Below, in pieces: positions 39,998 through 49,371 of a stretch of DNA of 64,000 nt (position 1 is its first letter; every line of letters starts with the position of its first letter). The notes under the pieces were generated by a model. The model was not told the origin of the DNA. It worked only from the letters and a program-made list of their open reading frames with translations, and searched no databases. The stretch covers positions 930,001 to 994,000 of the forward strand of contig NZ_LT906447.1 in the NCBI RefSeq assembly GCF_900186985.1. The letters are read 5' to 3'. Origin of the DNA: Staphylococcus piscifermentans (GTDB lineage: Bacteria; Bacillota; Bacilli; Staphylococcales; Staphylococcaceae). Made by a program: the position numbers and the translations under genes.

Positions 39998-41434
39998 ATG
40001 GGTATGAGAATCGGTGATAAAACTTTTAAAGAGGCATTTAAAGTAGAGAAGCAGAACACGTTCATGCGTGGTGCTGTAAGCAGTGCACAAGATGGTTTGA
40101 GAACTAAAAAGTTAAAAGCTCAAGAAGAACTTGGCAACTGGGAAGAGTGGAGACAATTATCAGCGGAAATTCGTCAACATACTTTAGAAAATCTGGATTA
40201 TTATCTGCAACAACTTGCAGGCAATGTCGCAAAATTAGGCGGAAATGTATATTTTGCTGAAACAAAAGAAGAAGCATCTGAGTATATTGCAAATGTTATT
40301 AAAGAAAAGAATGCGACTAAAATAGTGAAATCTAAGTCGATGGTGACAGAAGAAATTAATATGAACCATGTACTAGAAGCCACAGGTGCAGAAGTGGTAG
40401 AAACAGACTTAGGTGAATATCTCTTGCAAATTGATGAAGCGGATCCGCCTTCACATATTGTCGCACCTGCTTTGCATAAAAATCGTACTCAAATTCAACG
40501 TGTATTGAAAGCTAAAGAAGGATACGAAGGCAGTGATGATCCAACAGAGATGGCGCGTTTTGTACGTAAGATTATGCGTGAAAAATTCTTGGCAGCTGAA
40601 GTAGGGATTACAGGATGCAACTTTGCAGTCGCGGATAGCGGCAGTTTCTGCTTAGTAACCAATGAAGGGAATGCACGTATGACTACCACTGTTCCTCAAA
40701 CACAAATTACTGTAATGGGCATGGAACGTATTGTACCTTCTTTTAAAGAGATGGAAGTCTTAGTAGGCATGCTTTCAAGAAGTGCTGTAGGACAAAAATT
40801 ACCTAGTTATGTGACTACTTTAACAGGACCTCGTGGTGCAGGAGAAATTGATGGACCAGAAGAATTTCATCTTGTAGTAGTAGATAATGGACGATCAAGC
40901 ATCTTAGGTACTGCCTTCCAATCAATTCTGCAATGTATTCGCTGTGGAGCTTGTATGAACGTCTGTCCAGTTTACAGACATTCTGGAGGCCATAGTTACG
41001 GTTCTATTTATCCTGGACCAGTGGGAGCTGTACTATCGCCATTATTAGGCGGCTATGAAGAATATGGACAATTACCTTATGCTTCTTCACTTTGTGCAGC
41101 CTGCTCAGAAGCATGTCCAGTTAAGATACCGCTTCACGATTTACTCTTGAAACATCGTCAAGTTGAAGCAGAGGAATTAAAACGCTCTGCATTAGGTGAA
41201 AGACTTGTCATGAAAGGATTTGGAATTGGTACAACAAAACCGCATCTTTTCCAATATAGTATTAAAATGGCGGGTCCTGCTTTGAAACCATTCGAGAATA
41301 AAGAAGGCTGGGTAGAAAAAGGTCCGAAACCTTTACATGCTTGGACACAATCTCGTGATTTTCCGACACCTGAAAAAGAACGATTCAATCATTGGATGAA
41401 AGCACATTTAAAACAGAAGGAAGGTAATCATTGA
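39998..41434 (+). CDS. lutB: Lactate utilisation iron-sulphur protein LutB
   Basis: Protein of 478 residues. A LUD domain occupies residues 60-300 ([29 protein letters not shown]). Two 4Fe-4S ferredoxin motifs follow: Cys313-x2-Cys316-x2-Cys319-x3-Cys323-Pro and Cys366-x2-Cys369-x3-Cys373-Pro. A C-terminal LutB-specific part follows. Its start is 2 bases after the lutA stop, with AAGGGGCGG in the lutA end. A second ATG at 40004 is less well spaced. Confidence 0.94.
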   Translation: MGMRIGDKTFKEAFKVEKQNTFMRGAVSSAQDGLRTKKLKAQEELGNWEEWRQLSAEIRQHTLENLDYYLQQLAGNVAKLGGNVYFAETKEEASEYIANVIKEKNATKIVKSKSMVTEEINMNHVLEATGAEVVETDLGEYLLQIDEADPPSHIVAPALHKNRTQIQRVLKAKEGYEGSDDPTEMARFVRKIMREKFLAAEVGITGCNFAVADSGSFCLVTNEGNARMTTTVPQTQITVMGMERIVPSFKEMEVLVGMLSRSAVGQKLPSYVTTLTGPRGAGEIDGPEEFHLVVVDNGRSSILGTAFQSILQCIRCGACMNVCPVYRHSGGHSYGSIYPGPVGAVLSPLLGGYEEYGQLPYASSLCAACSEACPVKIPLHDLLLKHRQVEAEELKRSALGERLVMKGFGIGTTKPHLFQYSIKMAGPALKPFENKEGWVEKGPKPLHAWTQSRDFPTPEKERFNHWMKAHLKQKEGNH

Positions 41435-42126
41435 TGACTGGCCAAGTAACCAATCTTAATAAATTCATGGCGAATATTCAAAACGCATTAGAACGTCCAT
41501 TACCTGAAAAGGTAGTAAAACCTGAATGGTCTGTTGAGCCTCAAGCTAAGACTTTGACTGACTTATCGCAAGATCAATTAGTCGACCATTTAGAAAAAGA
41601 ATGTGCAAACATTCATACAGCATTTTATAAAACTACTACACATCAATTAAACGATATATTGAAAGAAGTCATACTACAATTCGGCGGCAGTCCAGTTATT
41701 CGCTTTGATGATCCACGTTTTGAACAATACCAAGTAGCGTTCAATGATTTCGAAACTACCATATGGGATGAAACTCAACCTGAGGCAAGTAAGAAAGCTG
41801 CAGAAAGTGCACAAGTCGGTGTTACGTTCAGTGATTATTGTTTAAGCGAGAGCGGAACAATTGTGCTGTATTCTGGTAAAGGGCGCGGTCGTGCGGTCAG
41901 TTTGATGCCGGAGACTTATGTTGCGTTGATTCCTAAATCTACTATTGTTCCTAGATTTACGCAAGCAGCTGAAGGATTATATGATAAAAATCAAACGTAC
42001 TCACGTTTTCCATCTTGTGTTAACTTTATTACCGGACCTTCTAACTCAGCAGATATTGAAATGAATCTGGTAGTAGGTGTCCATGGCCCTGTTAAAGCTG
42101 CATATATTGTTATTGAAGATATTTAA
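41434..42126 (+). CDS. lutC: Lactate utilisation protein LutC
   Basis: LUD-domain protein of 230 residues, third subunit of the LutABC L-lactate oxidase. Family blocks include GVTFSDYCLSESGTIVL and FITGPSNSADIEMNLVVGVHGP. The ATG at 41434 overlaps the lutB stop by one base, with AAGGAAGG 9 bases upstream; an in-frame TTG at 41431 is the alternative. Two hairpins follow. Confidence 0.92.
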   Translation: MTGQVTNLNKFMANIQNALERPLPEKVVKPEWSVEPQAKTLTDLSQDQLVDHLEKECANIHTAFYKTTTHQLNDILKEVILQFGGSPVIRFDDPRFEQYQVAFNDFETTIWDETQPEASKKAAESAQVGVTFSDYCLSESGTIVLYSGKGRGRAVSLMPETYVALIPKSTIVPRFTQAAEGLYDKNQTYSRFPSCVNFITGPSNSADIEMNLVVGVHGPVKAAYIVIEDI

Positions 42127-42140
42127 TCAAAAAAATTAAT

Positions 42141-42248
42141 CTCTCTTGCTATCATTAGCTTTTTTAAAGTAAATGATAGTGAGAGTTTTTATTTATAAAT
42201 TGATAACAAATTTAAAAGACCTGAACTTTTTCCGTAGTTCAGGTCTTT
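42141..42248 (+). terminator. Two hairpins ending lutABC
   Basis: First: CTCTC-TTG-CTATCATT / AATGATAG-TGAGAG with five T residues (42141-42190). Second: AAAGACCTGAACT / AGTTCAGGTCTTT, a 13-bp perfect stem (42215-42248). Confidence 0.78.
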
Positions 42249-42681
42249 GCGCAAATTTTTTAACAATATGAATAACTACATTATTCATAGACATTAATCA
42301 TATTCATTACCTTATATGTAACACATGTTAAGTTTTTATTAACATACTCTTATTATAAGGGGTACAGTCCACTTTGTACAAGCACTAATCCTTCTTTTTT
42401 TGTAGAAAAAATACGACATTTTTTTTGCTTACTACTCAAAAAAATACAAATGAGATTCAAAAATGAAAATGTAAAAAATTTTCATTAGAATTACGTAATA
42501 AAAACGTAAATATTGTACCTTTACTATCCTCAATAACAAAATATTGTTATAATATTTAGGATAACATGTACATAAGCAACACGTTTGATAAAACATGTTC
42601 TGGTTAATTACGACTATTTTATAAATAATGTTTACATAAAATAAATGATTTAATTGATACTTATGGAGGTGGACATATTCC
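42249..42681. other. AT-rich intergenic region before manA
   Basis: No gene is supported here. The region is very AT-rich with many A and T runs. TTGTTATAATATT near 42541-42555 could supply a -10 for manA. The minus-strand open frame across it has no ribosome-binding site and a biased, unlikely composition. Confidence 0.5.
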
Positions 42682-43620
42682 ATGCCGTTGTTTTTGGAAC
42701 CGATTTTTAAAGAAAGGATCTGGGGGAGCAACCATTTGACTAAATATGGTTATCATTTGCCAGAAAACGATGTTGGGGAAGTTTGGGCAATTTCTGCACA
42801 TCAACATGGTGACAGTATTATTACCAACGGAATTTATGCCGGAGAAACATTAAGCAGTGTTTGGAAAGCGCATAAAGAACTTTTTGGAGAGTTTCCAAGT
42901 GCACAATTTCCTTTAATGGTTAAGATGATTGATGCTCAAGAACCATTATCTGTACAAGTACACCCCGATACAAACTATGCTTATGAGCATGAGAATGGGG
43001 ATTACGGAAAAAAAGAATGCTGGTATATTATCGAAGCGGAAGAAAACGCAGAGATTATCTATGGTTTGAACACGGATTCGAAAGAGGAGTTTATAGAAGC
43101 ATTAGATGAAGAAGCACCGCATGGCTTATTTAAACATATTCCTGTCAAAGCAGGAGATTTCTTCTTTGTGCCAAACGGGATTGTGCATGCAATCGGAAAA
43201 GGAATCACAGTTTATGAAGTAACGCAATCATCGGATGTGACATACCGTATTTATGATTACGATCGCACTGATGAGTCAGGCAACCAACGTGAAATGCATA
43301 TTGAAAAAGCAAAAGATGTCGTTGAAGTAAGAGAAGAGAGTCCTAATGTGATACCAGAAACTGAAATTATTGAAAATCATAAGCGCACGCAATATATTTC
43401 AAATGACAGTTTCACGGTTGTAAAATGGGAAATTACAGGAACGTTAAATTATATGAAACCTAGAGAATTTTGCTTGGTTACTATCTTAGATGGAGAAGGC
43501 ACATTGGTAACTGATGGAGATATTTATGAAATAGAAAAAGGTAAGAGCTTTATTCTAACTTCTGAAGACTTAGACAATATCTTTAAAGGTGACTTTACGC
43601 TAATGATCACTTATGTGTAA
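42682..43620 (+). CDS. manA: Mannose-6-phosphate isomerase, class I
   Basis: Zinc enzyme of 312 residues interconverting mannose-6-phosphate and fructose-6-phosphate. Zinc ligands are visible in the cupin: SVQVHPD (Gln and His), KKECWYI (Glu) and NGIVHAIGKG (His). The N-terminal LFLEPIFKERIWG is typical of the short Firmicute form. GGAGGTGGA precedes the ATG. The small membrane protein gene follows 29 bases later. Confidence 0.93.
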   Translation: MPLFLEPIFKERIWGSNHLTKYGYHLPENDVGEVWAISAHQHGDSIITNGIYAGETLSSVWKAHKELFGEFPSAQFPLMVKMIDAQEPLSVQVHPDTNYAYEHENGDYGKKECWYIIEAEENAEIIYGLNTDSKEEFIEALDEEAPHGLFKHIPVKAGDFFFVPNGIVHAIGKGITVYEVTQSSDVTYRIYDYDRTDESGNQREMHIEKAKDVVEVREESPNVIPETEIIENHKRTQYISNDSFTVVKWEITGTLNYMKPREFCLVTILDGEGTLVTDGDIYEIEKGKSFILTSEDLDNIFKGDFTLMITYV

Positions 43621-43649
43621 TCGATGTTAAAGAAAATGAGGTATGACAA

Positions 43650-43880
43650 ATGCGTAAGTTTTTATATTTAGCTTTGATATGTGGGATATTATCAGGCGCA
43701 GGTATTTTCTTGAATTTTCCTAAGTATCCTAATTTAATGATTCCAGCAGCCTTTGCGATATTGGGAATGATTTGTGCGTTGATTACAATTGCTGATAAGA
43801 AAACCAGCGGCATGTTAACACTCGGCGGTGTATTAATTAACTTAATGCCACTGTTAGCTATATTTATGATGCCAAAGTAA
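43650..43880 (+). CDS. Small membrane protein of unknown function
   Basis: Protein of 76 residues with three hydrophobic stretches (about residues 4-20, 26-46 and 52-74) and short charged turns (IADKKTSG). ATGAGGTATG precedes the ATG. No family is recognised. It is probably co-transcribed with manA. Confidence 0.6.
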   Translation: MRKFLYLALICGILSGAGIFLNFPKYPNLMIPAAFAILGMICALITIADKKTSGMLTLGGVLINLMPLLAIFMMPK

Positions 43881-44009
43881 TGAACGGTTGTAACATGGTA
43901 TATCATTTGGTATAACTGTTTAAAATAGCAATTTGCAATAGATAAAAGGAAAATCAGCCTGAATCAAAATTATTGCACTTAAAGAATTTTTTAAAGGAGC
44001 AGAATCAAT

Positions 44010-45386
44010 ATGACTGAAGAAACAAATTATTTCTGGCTGAATTGCGGTTACAATCGCTGGAATCATAATGAACCGCTTGTAGGGCAAACTACTTTATTTG
44101 AATCTGGCGCTCAATTCAACCCTACACAAGGTTTCCGTGCTTTTAAAAAAGCCAAAGCAGGCGACAAAGTAATTTTTTATCAAGTCCAAACAGATGCAGG
44201 TCTATTAGGCAGCGGTGAAATCATTAGTGTACAAACTGGAGCACAACATAAAATTCGTGTGCAGTTCCGTTTGACAGAAGCCTTAAAACCTCTTACTACT
44301 GAATATTTAAAGCGCAGTGAGGCTTTAGAATTCCGAATTAATAATATGAAGGAAACGTTATTTAATCAAATTACTCCAGAAGAATTTAAACTGATTGAAC
44401 AACTAGGTAAAGGTGATACGCAAATTCCACGCTATTTCTTTTTAGCAGAGAATAAAGAATTTGAGCCAGGAGAAACTTATACGCTATTTACGCATACTTA
44501 TAACGGCATTAAGCGAAATGGCTATCATTATTACACGCAATTAGAAATCGGCGATAAAATTGTCTTTTACAGTCGTCAGCAAGACTATTCAGTAGTCGGT
44601 TTAGGCGAAGTCACACAGCACTTAAGGGAATTACCTCCTATACCTGGCCGAACAAATAGTACAGCAATAGAAGTGAAATATAATGAAGATATTAATCCAG
44701 TCAGTTTGTCGACTTTAAATAAGCATCCTCGTTTGAAAAATTTATATTATCTTCAAGAAAATGCCAAGCAAGCCATTGCCAGTATGTCGCAAGCTCAATT
44801 TGAAGCTATTTTAGAAATGAGCGAACATAACGGCGTGAAATCTCAGTTTGAGACGGTAGAAAAAGATTCTGTGATTGATAAAAAAGATGAAGAGCTGAAG
44901 CCTTTTATTTTGCTAGTAATTAGTAATCGGAATCGAGCAGAAGGGTTAAAAGCTGCAGATAATTTATTGCAGAAAACCAATGCGCATCCTGTAATTACAA
45001 GCGGTCATCCTGACTTTACTGAAGATATGCTTTATGGCAAATATTTACCGAATGAAGCGGGCGCCTTGTATTTCAGAGAAGGATTTATCACCGAATTGAT
45101 GCCGAAAACAGACCGCAGTTACTTGGTAATTGACAACTTCAATCGTATTGATCCGGATATATTCCAAACTTATATCAATGTATTAGAAGGTTATGAAGTG
45201 ACCTTGCCACGTTATAATCGTGATGGTTCAATGATTAAATGGTCTCGAAAAAAAGATTCATTCTATCACTTCAATCCGAACTGGCATATTATAGGTGTCA
45301 CTTATGATAATATAGCAGAGATTAAAGAAAAATATTCTGAGCAATTCTTAAAATATGCACGTATTGTAAAAGTAAATCATGATTAA
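44010..45386 (+). CDS. Tandem EVE-like (PUA-fold) protein with a degenerate McrB-like AAA+ domain
   Basis: Protein of 458 residues, not recognised as a named gene. Residues 6-128 and 138-270 look like two copies of an EVE-type PUA-like fold, each with an aromatic first strand (YFWLNCG; YFFLAEN), a GDKV(I)FY strand (AKAGDKVIFYQ; LEIGDKIVFYS) and a G-x-GE turn (GLLGSGEII; VVGLGEV). Residues 295-458 recall the second half of McrB-type GTPase domains: GHPDFTEDMLYG (from Gly332), a Walker B-like LVIDNFNRID (residues 372-381) where McrB has IIDEINR, and NWHIIGVT (from 424) where McrB has IIGTMN. No Walker A is present, so nucleotide hydrolysis is unlikely. AAAGGAG precedes the ATG. Domain assignments are by eye. 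Confidence 0.6.
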   Translation: MTEETNYFWLNCGYNRWNHNEPLVGQTTLFESGAQFNPTQGFRAFKKAKAGDKVIFYQVQTDAGLLGSGEIISVQTGAQHKIRVQFRLTEALKPLTTEYLKRSEALEFRINNMKETLFNQITPEEFKLIEQLGKGDTQIPRYFFLAENKEFEPGETYTLFTHTYNGIKRNGYHYYTQLEIGDKIVFYSRQQDYSVVGLGEVTQHLRELPPIPGRTNSTAIEVKYNEDINPVSLSTLNKHPRLKNLYYLQENAKQAIASMSQAQFEAILEMSEHNGVKSQFETVEKDSVIDKKDEELKPFILLVISNRNRAEGLKAADNLLQKTNAHPVITSGHPDFTEDMLYGKYLPNEAGALYFREGFITELMPKTDRSYLVIDNFNRIDPDIFQTYINVLEGYEVTLPRYNRDGSMIKWSRKKDSFYHFNPNWHIIGVTYDNIAEIKEKYSEQFLKYARIVKVNHD

Positions 45387-45392
45387 TCAATG

Positions 45393-45428
45393 AGATTGAC
45401 TGGAAATAGTATCCGGTCAATCTTTTTT
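45393..45428 (+). terminator. Terminator after the EVE/McrB-like gene
   Basis: GATTGACTGG / CCGGTCAATC with a loop of about 9 bases, then six T residues. Confidence 0.82.
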
Positions 45429-45505
45429 ATTGTGTTGAAAAATTGCCCTGACGGGTATGCATTACATATACTAAAAGTAAGAAAGAAATAAAGGAGAGAT
45501 AGAAG

Positions 45506-45907
45506 ATGCCGATTATTTATTATGATGCGAATTGTGTTTATTGTTATAACTACGCAATTTGGCTAATCAGACATGGTTTATCACCAAGTTATCAATTTGC
45601 GACATTGAAAGGACCCGCTGGTCAAGAATTAGAACGCAAACACCCAGGAATATTAGATATGAACACAGTTGTTTTGCAAGAAGGAGAGCATTTGTACTTT
45701 AAATCCACTGCGATTGCAAAATTACTGATGTCCTTAACTCAAGATAAGTGGATGGGAATCTTATTAACTTTAGTACCGAAACCACTACGTAACTTCGGCT
45801 ATGATTTATTTGCAAATAATCGCGATAAAATGTGGCACGCAGAGTGGCAACAACCTAATGATTATGAGAAAGCTTTCTTTATAGATGAGGATCAAAATCA
45901 TAATTAA
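45506..45907 (+). CDS. DCC-family thiol-disulphide oxidoreductase-like protein (DUF393)
   Basis: Protein of 133 residues with the family start IIYYDANCVYCYNYAIWL: Asp5 or Asp-near followed by a CxxC (Cys10, Cys13), then WLIRHG. The thioredoxin-like core and the C-terminal RDKMWHAEWQ are typical of DUF393. The molecular role of the family is unknown. AAAGGAGA precedes the ATG. Confidence 0.78.
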   Translation: MPIIYYDANCVYCYNYAIWLIRHGLSPSYQFATLKGPAGQELERKHPGILDMNTVVLQEGEHLYFKSTAIAKLLMSLTQDKWMGILLTLVPKPLRNFGYDLFANNRDKMWHAEWQQPNDYEKAFFIDEDQNHN

Positions 45908-46165
45908 GGTTGTTCTATTAAGGTAAAAGTACGCTTTTGAAAGGTTTTCTTTTTGAGAATTAATTGAGAATAGCAATTGAAGTACAATAATATTAATCAT
46001 ATTTAACGATTGAATCTAACGAAAAAACTATTCAATCCGAGCGCACTATTCTAGCTAAGTTTAATTGAATAAGCTATAAAAAACAGGGTATATTATAATC
46101 GTGGGAAAGAACAAGAATTAGCGGATGCTTATTTAGAATTATTTTAATCTAAGAACGAAATAGCC
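45908..46165. other. Intergenic region before dps with possible coding debris
   Basis: No intact gene is seen. Two short adjacent frames look protein-like: about 45997-46068 (YLTIESNEKTIQSERTILAKFN) is 24 codons between stops, and 46076-46147 ends KEQELADAYLELF before a stop. They may be chance or the remains of a small gene. The rest is AT-rich. Confidence 0.25.
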
Positions 46166-46205
46166 TTTACAGATTGTAATGATTATTATATAATAGTTAT
46201 TACAA
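46166..46205 (+). promoter_or_regulatory. dps promoter embedded in a 32-bp palindrome
   Basis: TTTACA (46166-46171), 17 bases, TATAAT (46189-46194). The -10 lies inside TTGTAAT-gat-TATTATATAATA-gtt-ATTACAA (46174-46205), whose 7-bp arms and 12-bp centre are both perfectly palindromic. It partly resembles the PerR consensus TTATAATTATTATAA, and PerR controls dps/mrgA in S. aureus, so PerR is the leading candidate. Confidence 0.65.
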
Positions 46206-46243
46206 AGAGAAAGCAACAACAACTTAAAGGAGCGATTATTTTT

Positions 46244-46690
46244 ATGGCAAACAAACAAGATGTAGTAGATGTGTTAAATGAACAAGTAGCAAACTGGACA
46301 GTATTATATACTAAAATTCATAACTTCCACTGGTTCGTAAAAGGACCTCATTTCTTCTCTCTACACGTTAAATTTGAAGAATTATACAACGAAGCAAGTG
46401 AAACAATTGACGAATTAGCTGAACGTATTTTAGCTATTGGAGGCGCACCAATTGCCACTATGAAAAAAAGCTTAGATGTAGCTATCGTTGATGAAGCTGA
46501 ATCAGAAGGCTCAGCAGAAGATATGGTCAATGCAATTTCTAAAGACTTCAGTAATATTTCTGATCAATTAGAAAAAGCAATTGAAGTAGCTGGCGATGCT
46601 GAAGACGACGTATCTCAAGATATGTTAATCGCATTACAAACATCAGTTGACAAACATAACTGGATGTTCCAATCATTCCTAGGCAAATAA
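46244..46690 (+). CDS. dps: Dps/MrgA ferritin-like DNA-protection protein
   Basis: Dps of 148 residues that stores iron and protects DNA from peroxide. The inter-subunit ferroxidase residues are present: His29 and His41 (NFHWFVKGPHFFSLH), Asp56 and Glu60 (IDELAERI), positioned like His31, His43, Asp58 and Glu62 of Listeria Dps. AAAGGAG precedes the ATG. A terminator follows. The upstream palindrome suggests peroxide or iron control. Confidence 0.94.
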   Translation: MANKQDVVDVLNEQVANWTVLYTKIHNFHWFVKGPHFFSLHVKFEELYNEASETIDELAERILAIGGAPIATMKKSLDVAIVDEAESEGSAEDMVNAISKDFSNISDQLEKAIEVAGDAEDDVSQDMLIALQTSVDKHNWMFQSFLGK

Positions 46691-46723
46691 TCGTTCATAA
46701 GCGATTTATAAATGGGCATATAC

Positions 46724-46755
46724 AAAACTCCTGTTTTCTAAGCAGGAGTTTTTTT
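46724..46755 (+). terminator. Terminator after dps
   Basis: AAACTCCTG / CAGGAGTTT with a loop of about 7 bases, followed by a run of T residues. Confidence 0.88.
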
Positions 46756-46859
46756 GTACATAAATTTAAAGTTCTATAACTAGAATTGATTATCATACTA
46801 TGTTTAGTATAATAAGTTTAAGTCAACTAATTTTTTAAAAATATAGGTGGGATAATCAA

Positions 46860-47537
46860 ATGAAAAAATATCTTGGAGTAATTCTTGCAGCAACCGTAAC
46901 TTTAACTGCGTGCGGAGAAAAGAGTGAAGGAGAAAAAACGTCTAAAAAAGAAAGTGCTATACATACAGAACAAATCAGTAAACAAAAACATCAAATTAAA
47001 AAAGAAAATGGTGTAACTAAGATTGATAATTTAATCTTAGTTAATAAGAAAGTTCCTATTTCTAAGTCTTATAATAAAGGCGAGGACGCAGTTGCTAGAA
47101 CACAATTAAATAAAATGATAGAAGATGGCAGAAAACATGGACTGAATATTTTATATAGAAGTGGATTCAGATCCTATGCTGAACAAACGCAACTCTATAA
47201 CAGCTATGTACAACGTGATGGTAAAGCAGCAGCGGATAAATATAGTGCTGCACCTGGCACGTCTGAACATCAAACTGGTTTAGCTTTCGACGTCGGTACA
47301 AATCCTTCTAATGCAGACTTTAAAGAAGCATTTGGTCAAACACGTGAAGGGAAATGGTTAGCTGACAATGCCTACAAGTATGGATTTATATTAAGATATC
47401 CTAAAGGAAAAGAAAAAATAACGGGTTATCAATATGAACCTTGGCATTTTAGATATGTCGGTAAAAAGGATGCGAAAAAGATACACGCACAAAAATTAAC
47501 TTTAGAAGAGTATTTAGATTATGGCTATAAAAAATAA
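46860..47537 (+). CDS. VanY-type D-alanyl-D-alanine carboxypeptidase lipoprotein
   Basis: M15B-family zinc peptidase of 225 residues, trimming D-Ala from peptidoglycan stem peptides outside the membrane. A lipoprotein signal ends at LTAC (Cys18). The catalytic zinc residues are His137 and Asp144 in SEHQTGLAFDVG, and His196 with Glu193 in YEPWHFRYVG. SGFRSYAEQ is the usual substrate-binding block. A charged linker (residues 19-50) separates the domain from the membrane. Monocistronic. Confidence 0.88.
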   Translation: MKKYLGVILAATVTLTACGEKSEGEKTSKKESAIHTEQISKQKHQIKKENGVTKIDNLILVNKKVPISKSYNKGEDAVARTQLNKMIEDGRKHGLNILYRSGFRSYAEQTQLYNSYVQRDGKAAADKYSAAPGTSEHQTGLAFDVGTNPSNADFKEAFGQTREGKWLADNAYKYGFILRYPKGKEKITGYQYEPWHFRYVGKKDAKKIHAQKLTLEEYLDYGYKK

Positions 47538-47554
47538 GTATGTAAGATAGAAAT

Positions 47555-47588
47555 CAGGGGCCGTGACATTAATTTGTCACAGCCCCTT
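47555..47588. terminator. Bidirectional terminator between vanY-like gene and deoD
   Basis: AGGGGCCGTGACA - loop - TGTCACAGCCCCT, with the GTGACATTAATTTGTCAC core of the repeated hairpin family, between convergent genes. Confidence 0.85.
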
Positions 47589-47600
47589 GTCTACTATATC

Positions 47601-48308
47601 TTAGGCAATTTCTAATGCAATTTCCATCATTTGAGTGAAAGAATTTTGACGTTCTTCAGCAGTAGTTGCTTCATCACGTAAAATGTGATCACTGACAGTA
47701 AAGATACCTAACGCTTTTTTGCCTGCATAAGTCGCATTTAAATAAAGGCCAGCTGATTCCATTTCGATTCCTAAAATACCCATACGATGCCATTGGTCAT
47801 TGAAAGTAGGGTCTGCATTATAGAAGGTGTCGGAAGATAGAACGTTGCCGACATGAGTGGTAGCGCCTAAATCATCAGCAGCTTTCTTAGCCTTAACCAT
47901 TAAATCAAAATCACCGAGCGGAGCAAAATGTCCAGGAATATTATATTGATCCACGTAACTTGAATTTGTAGAAGCACCTTGAGCGATAATAATATCATAT
48001 AAGTTCACATCTTCTTGCAAAGCACCGCAAGAACCTACGCGAATAATAGTATCTACATCAAATGTGTTGTAGAGTTCATATGAATAAATTCCAATACTAG
48101 GAATTCCCATACCTGAACCCATAACGGAAACTTCTTTTCCTTTGTAAGTTCCAGTATAGCCGAACATGTTACGTACTTCGTTAAATTGCACAACATCTTC
48201 TAAATAGTTATCAGCAATGTATTTTGCACGCAGTGGATCACCTGGCATTAATACAGTTTTTGCTATTTTAGCACCATTTGGTTGAATATGAGGTGTACCT
48301 TGTGTCAT
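47601..48308 (-). CDS. deoD: Purine nucleoside phosphorylase DeoD
   Basis: Hexameric-type (bacterial) purine nucleoside phosphorylase of 235 residues, splitting purine (deoxy)nucleosides with phosphate. Signature blocks are MPGDPLRAKYIA, GSGMGIPSIGIYSYEL, RVGSCGA and GILGIEMESAGLY; the catalytic Asp lies in TVSDHIL. AAGGAGCG precedes the ATG at 48308. Divergent from deoC across a 225-base region with no other gene seen. Confidence 0.96.
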   Translation of the reverse strand: MTQGTPHIQPNGAKIAKTVLMPGDPLRAKYIADNYLEDVVQFNEVRNMFGYTGTYKGKEVSVMGSGMGIPSIGIYSYELYNTFDVDTIIRVGSCGALQEDVNLYDIIIAQGASTNSSYVDQYNIPGHFAPLGDFDLMVKAKKAADDLGATTHVGNVLSSDTFYNADPTFNDQWHRMGILGIEMESAGLYLNATYAGKKALGIFTVSDHILRDEATTAEERQNSFTQMMEIALEIA

Positions 48309-48533
48309 AAATCTTTCGCTCCTTCATTAAATAGAATATTTAATTTAAAGATAACACGACGAGGCTTAATTTGCGAGCATATCAACGTTTAAATGCGATT
48401 AACTGGAAAAATATTGTAAATTTCTGTCAGAATAATTTGTTATATTTTAGTAGGCTGAAATATTTGGTAAAATAGATTGCAAGACGATAAAATGAATTGA
48501 AATAAACAGATTAAAAATTGGAGGAACCTATCC

Positions 48534-49196
48534 ATGGATTATGCAAAATATATTGATCATACGTTATTAAAACCAGATACAACACTTGAACAAATTGATA
48601 AGTTGATTGAAGAAGCCAAGCAATATGAGTTTAAATCAGTTTGTATCAATCCCACTTACGTTAAACATGCAGCTGAATCATTAAAAGATACTGATGTGAT
48701 GGTATGTACTGTCATTGGTTTCCCTTTAGGCGCGAATACTACTGCAACCAAAGCATTTGAAGCGGAAGATGCTGTGAAAAATGGTGCAGATGAATTAGAC
48801 ATGGTAATTAATATCGGTGCTTTAAAAGATCAACGCTATGATGAGGTGCAAGCAGATATTGAAGCGGTAGTTAAAGCTGCTGGTGATCATACAGTTAAAG
48901 TTATTATTGAAACAGTACTATTAACAGATGAGGAGAAAGTCAAAGCTTCAGAAATCAGTAAAGCAGCTGGAGCAGACTTTGTTAAAACGTCTACTGGTTT
49001 CGCAGGCGGCGGTGCTACTGTTGAAGATGTGAAATTGATGAAAGAAACAGTAGGGGATGATTTAGAAGTTAAAGCTTCTGGTGGCGTACGCAATTTAGAT
49101 GATTTCAAAGCTATGTTAGATGCCGGTGCAACGCGTGTAGGCGCAAGTGCAGGAATACAAATTATTCAAGGACTAGAATCTGATTCAGATTATTAA
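48534..49196 (+). CDS. deoC: Deoxyribose-phosphate aldolase DeoC
   Basis: Class I aldolase of 220 residues splitting deoxyribose-5-phosphate into glyceraldehyde-3-phosphate and acetaldehyde. Schiff-base Lys151 lies in VKTSTGF, the proton-relay Lys180 in VKASGGVR, and Asp89 in ELDMVINIG. It starts [23 protein letters not shown] precedes the ATG. It works with the divergent deoD in nucleoside salvage. A GGGACATTAATTTGTTCC hairpin with T-run follows. Confidence 0.96.
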   Translation: MDYAKYIDHTLLKPDTTLEQIDKLIEEAKQYEFKSVCINPTYVKHAAESLKDTDVMVCTVIGFPLGANTTATKAFEAEDAVKNGADELDMVINIGALKDQRYDEVQADIEAVVKAAGDHTVKVIIETVLLTDEEKVKASEISKAAGADFVKTSTGFAGGGATVEDVKLMKETVGDDLEVKASGGVRNLDDFKAMLDAGATRVGASAGIQIIQGLESDSDY

Positions 49197-49230
49197 TTAA
49201 CATTTAGATATATATCGCTAGTTTAAGATG

Positions 49231-49270
49231 CAGGGGTTGGGACATTAATTTGTTCCAGCTCTTGTTTTTT
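49231..49270 (+). terminator. Terminator after deoC
   Basis: CAGGGGTTGGGACA - loop - TGTTCCAGCTCTTG followed by T residues; imperfect stem, member of the recurring family. Confidence 0.75.
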
Positions 49271-49371
49271 TATAATAAAATATGATTAATAAATTATCGG
49301 CTATTATGTTGTGTGCGTTGTAAAGTAATGGTAATCTTAAAACAGTGTCATAACAACAAAGGAGCTACAAC

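Noticed and set aside
42432..42731. 99-codon minus-strand frame before manA
   Set aside because: Very AT-rich, no ribosome-binding site, overlaps the manA start.
44010..45386. A complete McrBC restriction system
   Set aside because: No Walker A, no McrC nuclease and no methylase gene nearby; neighbours are ordinary metabolic genes.
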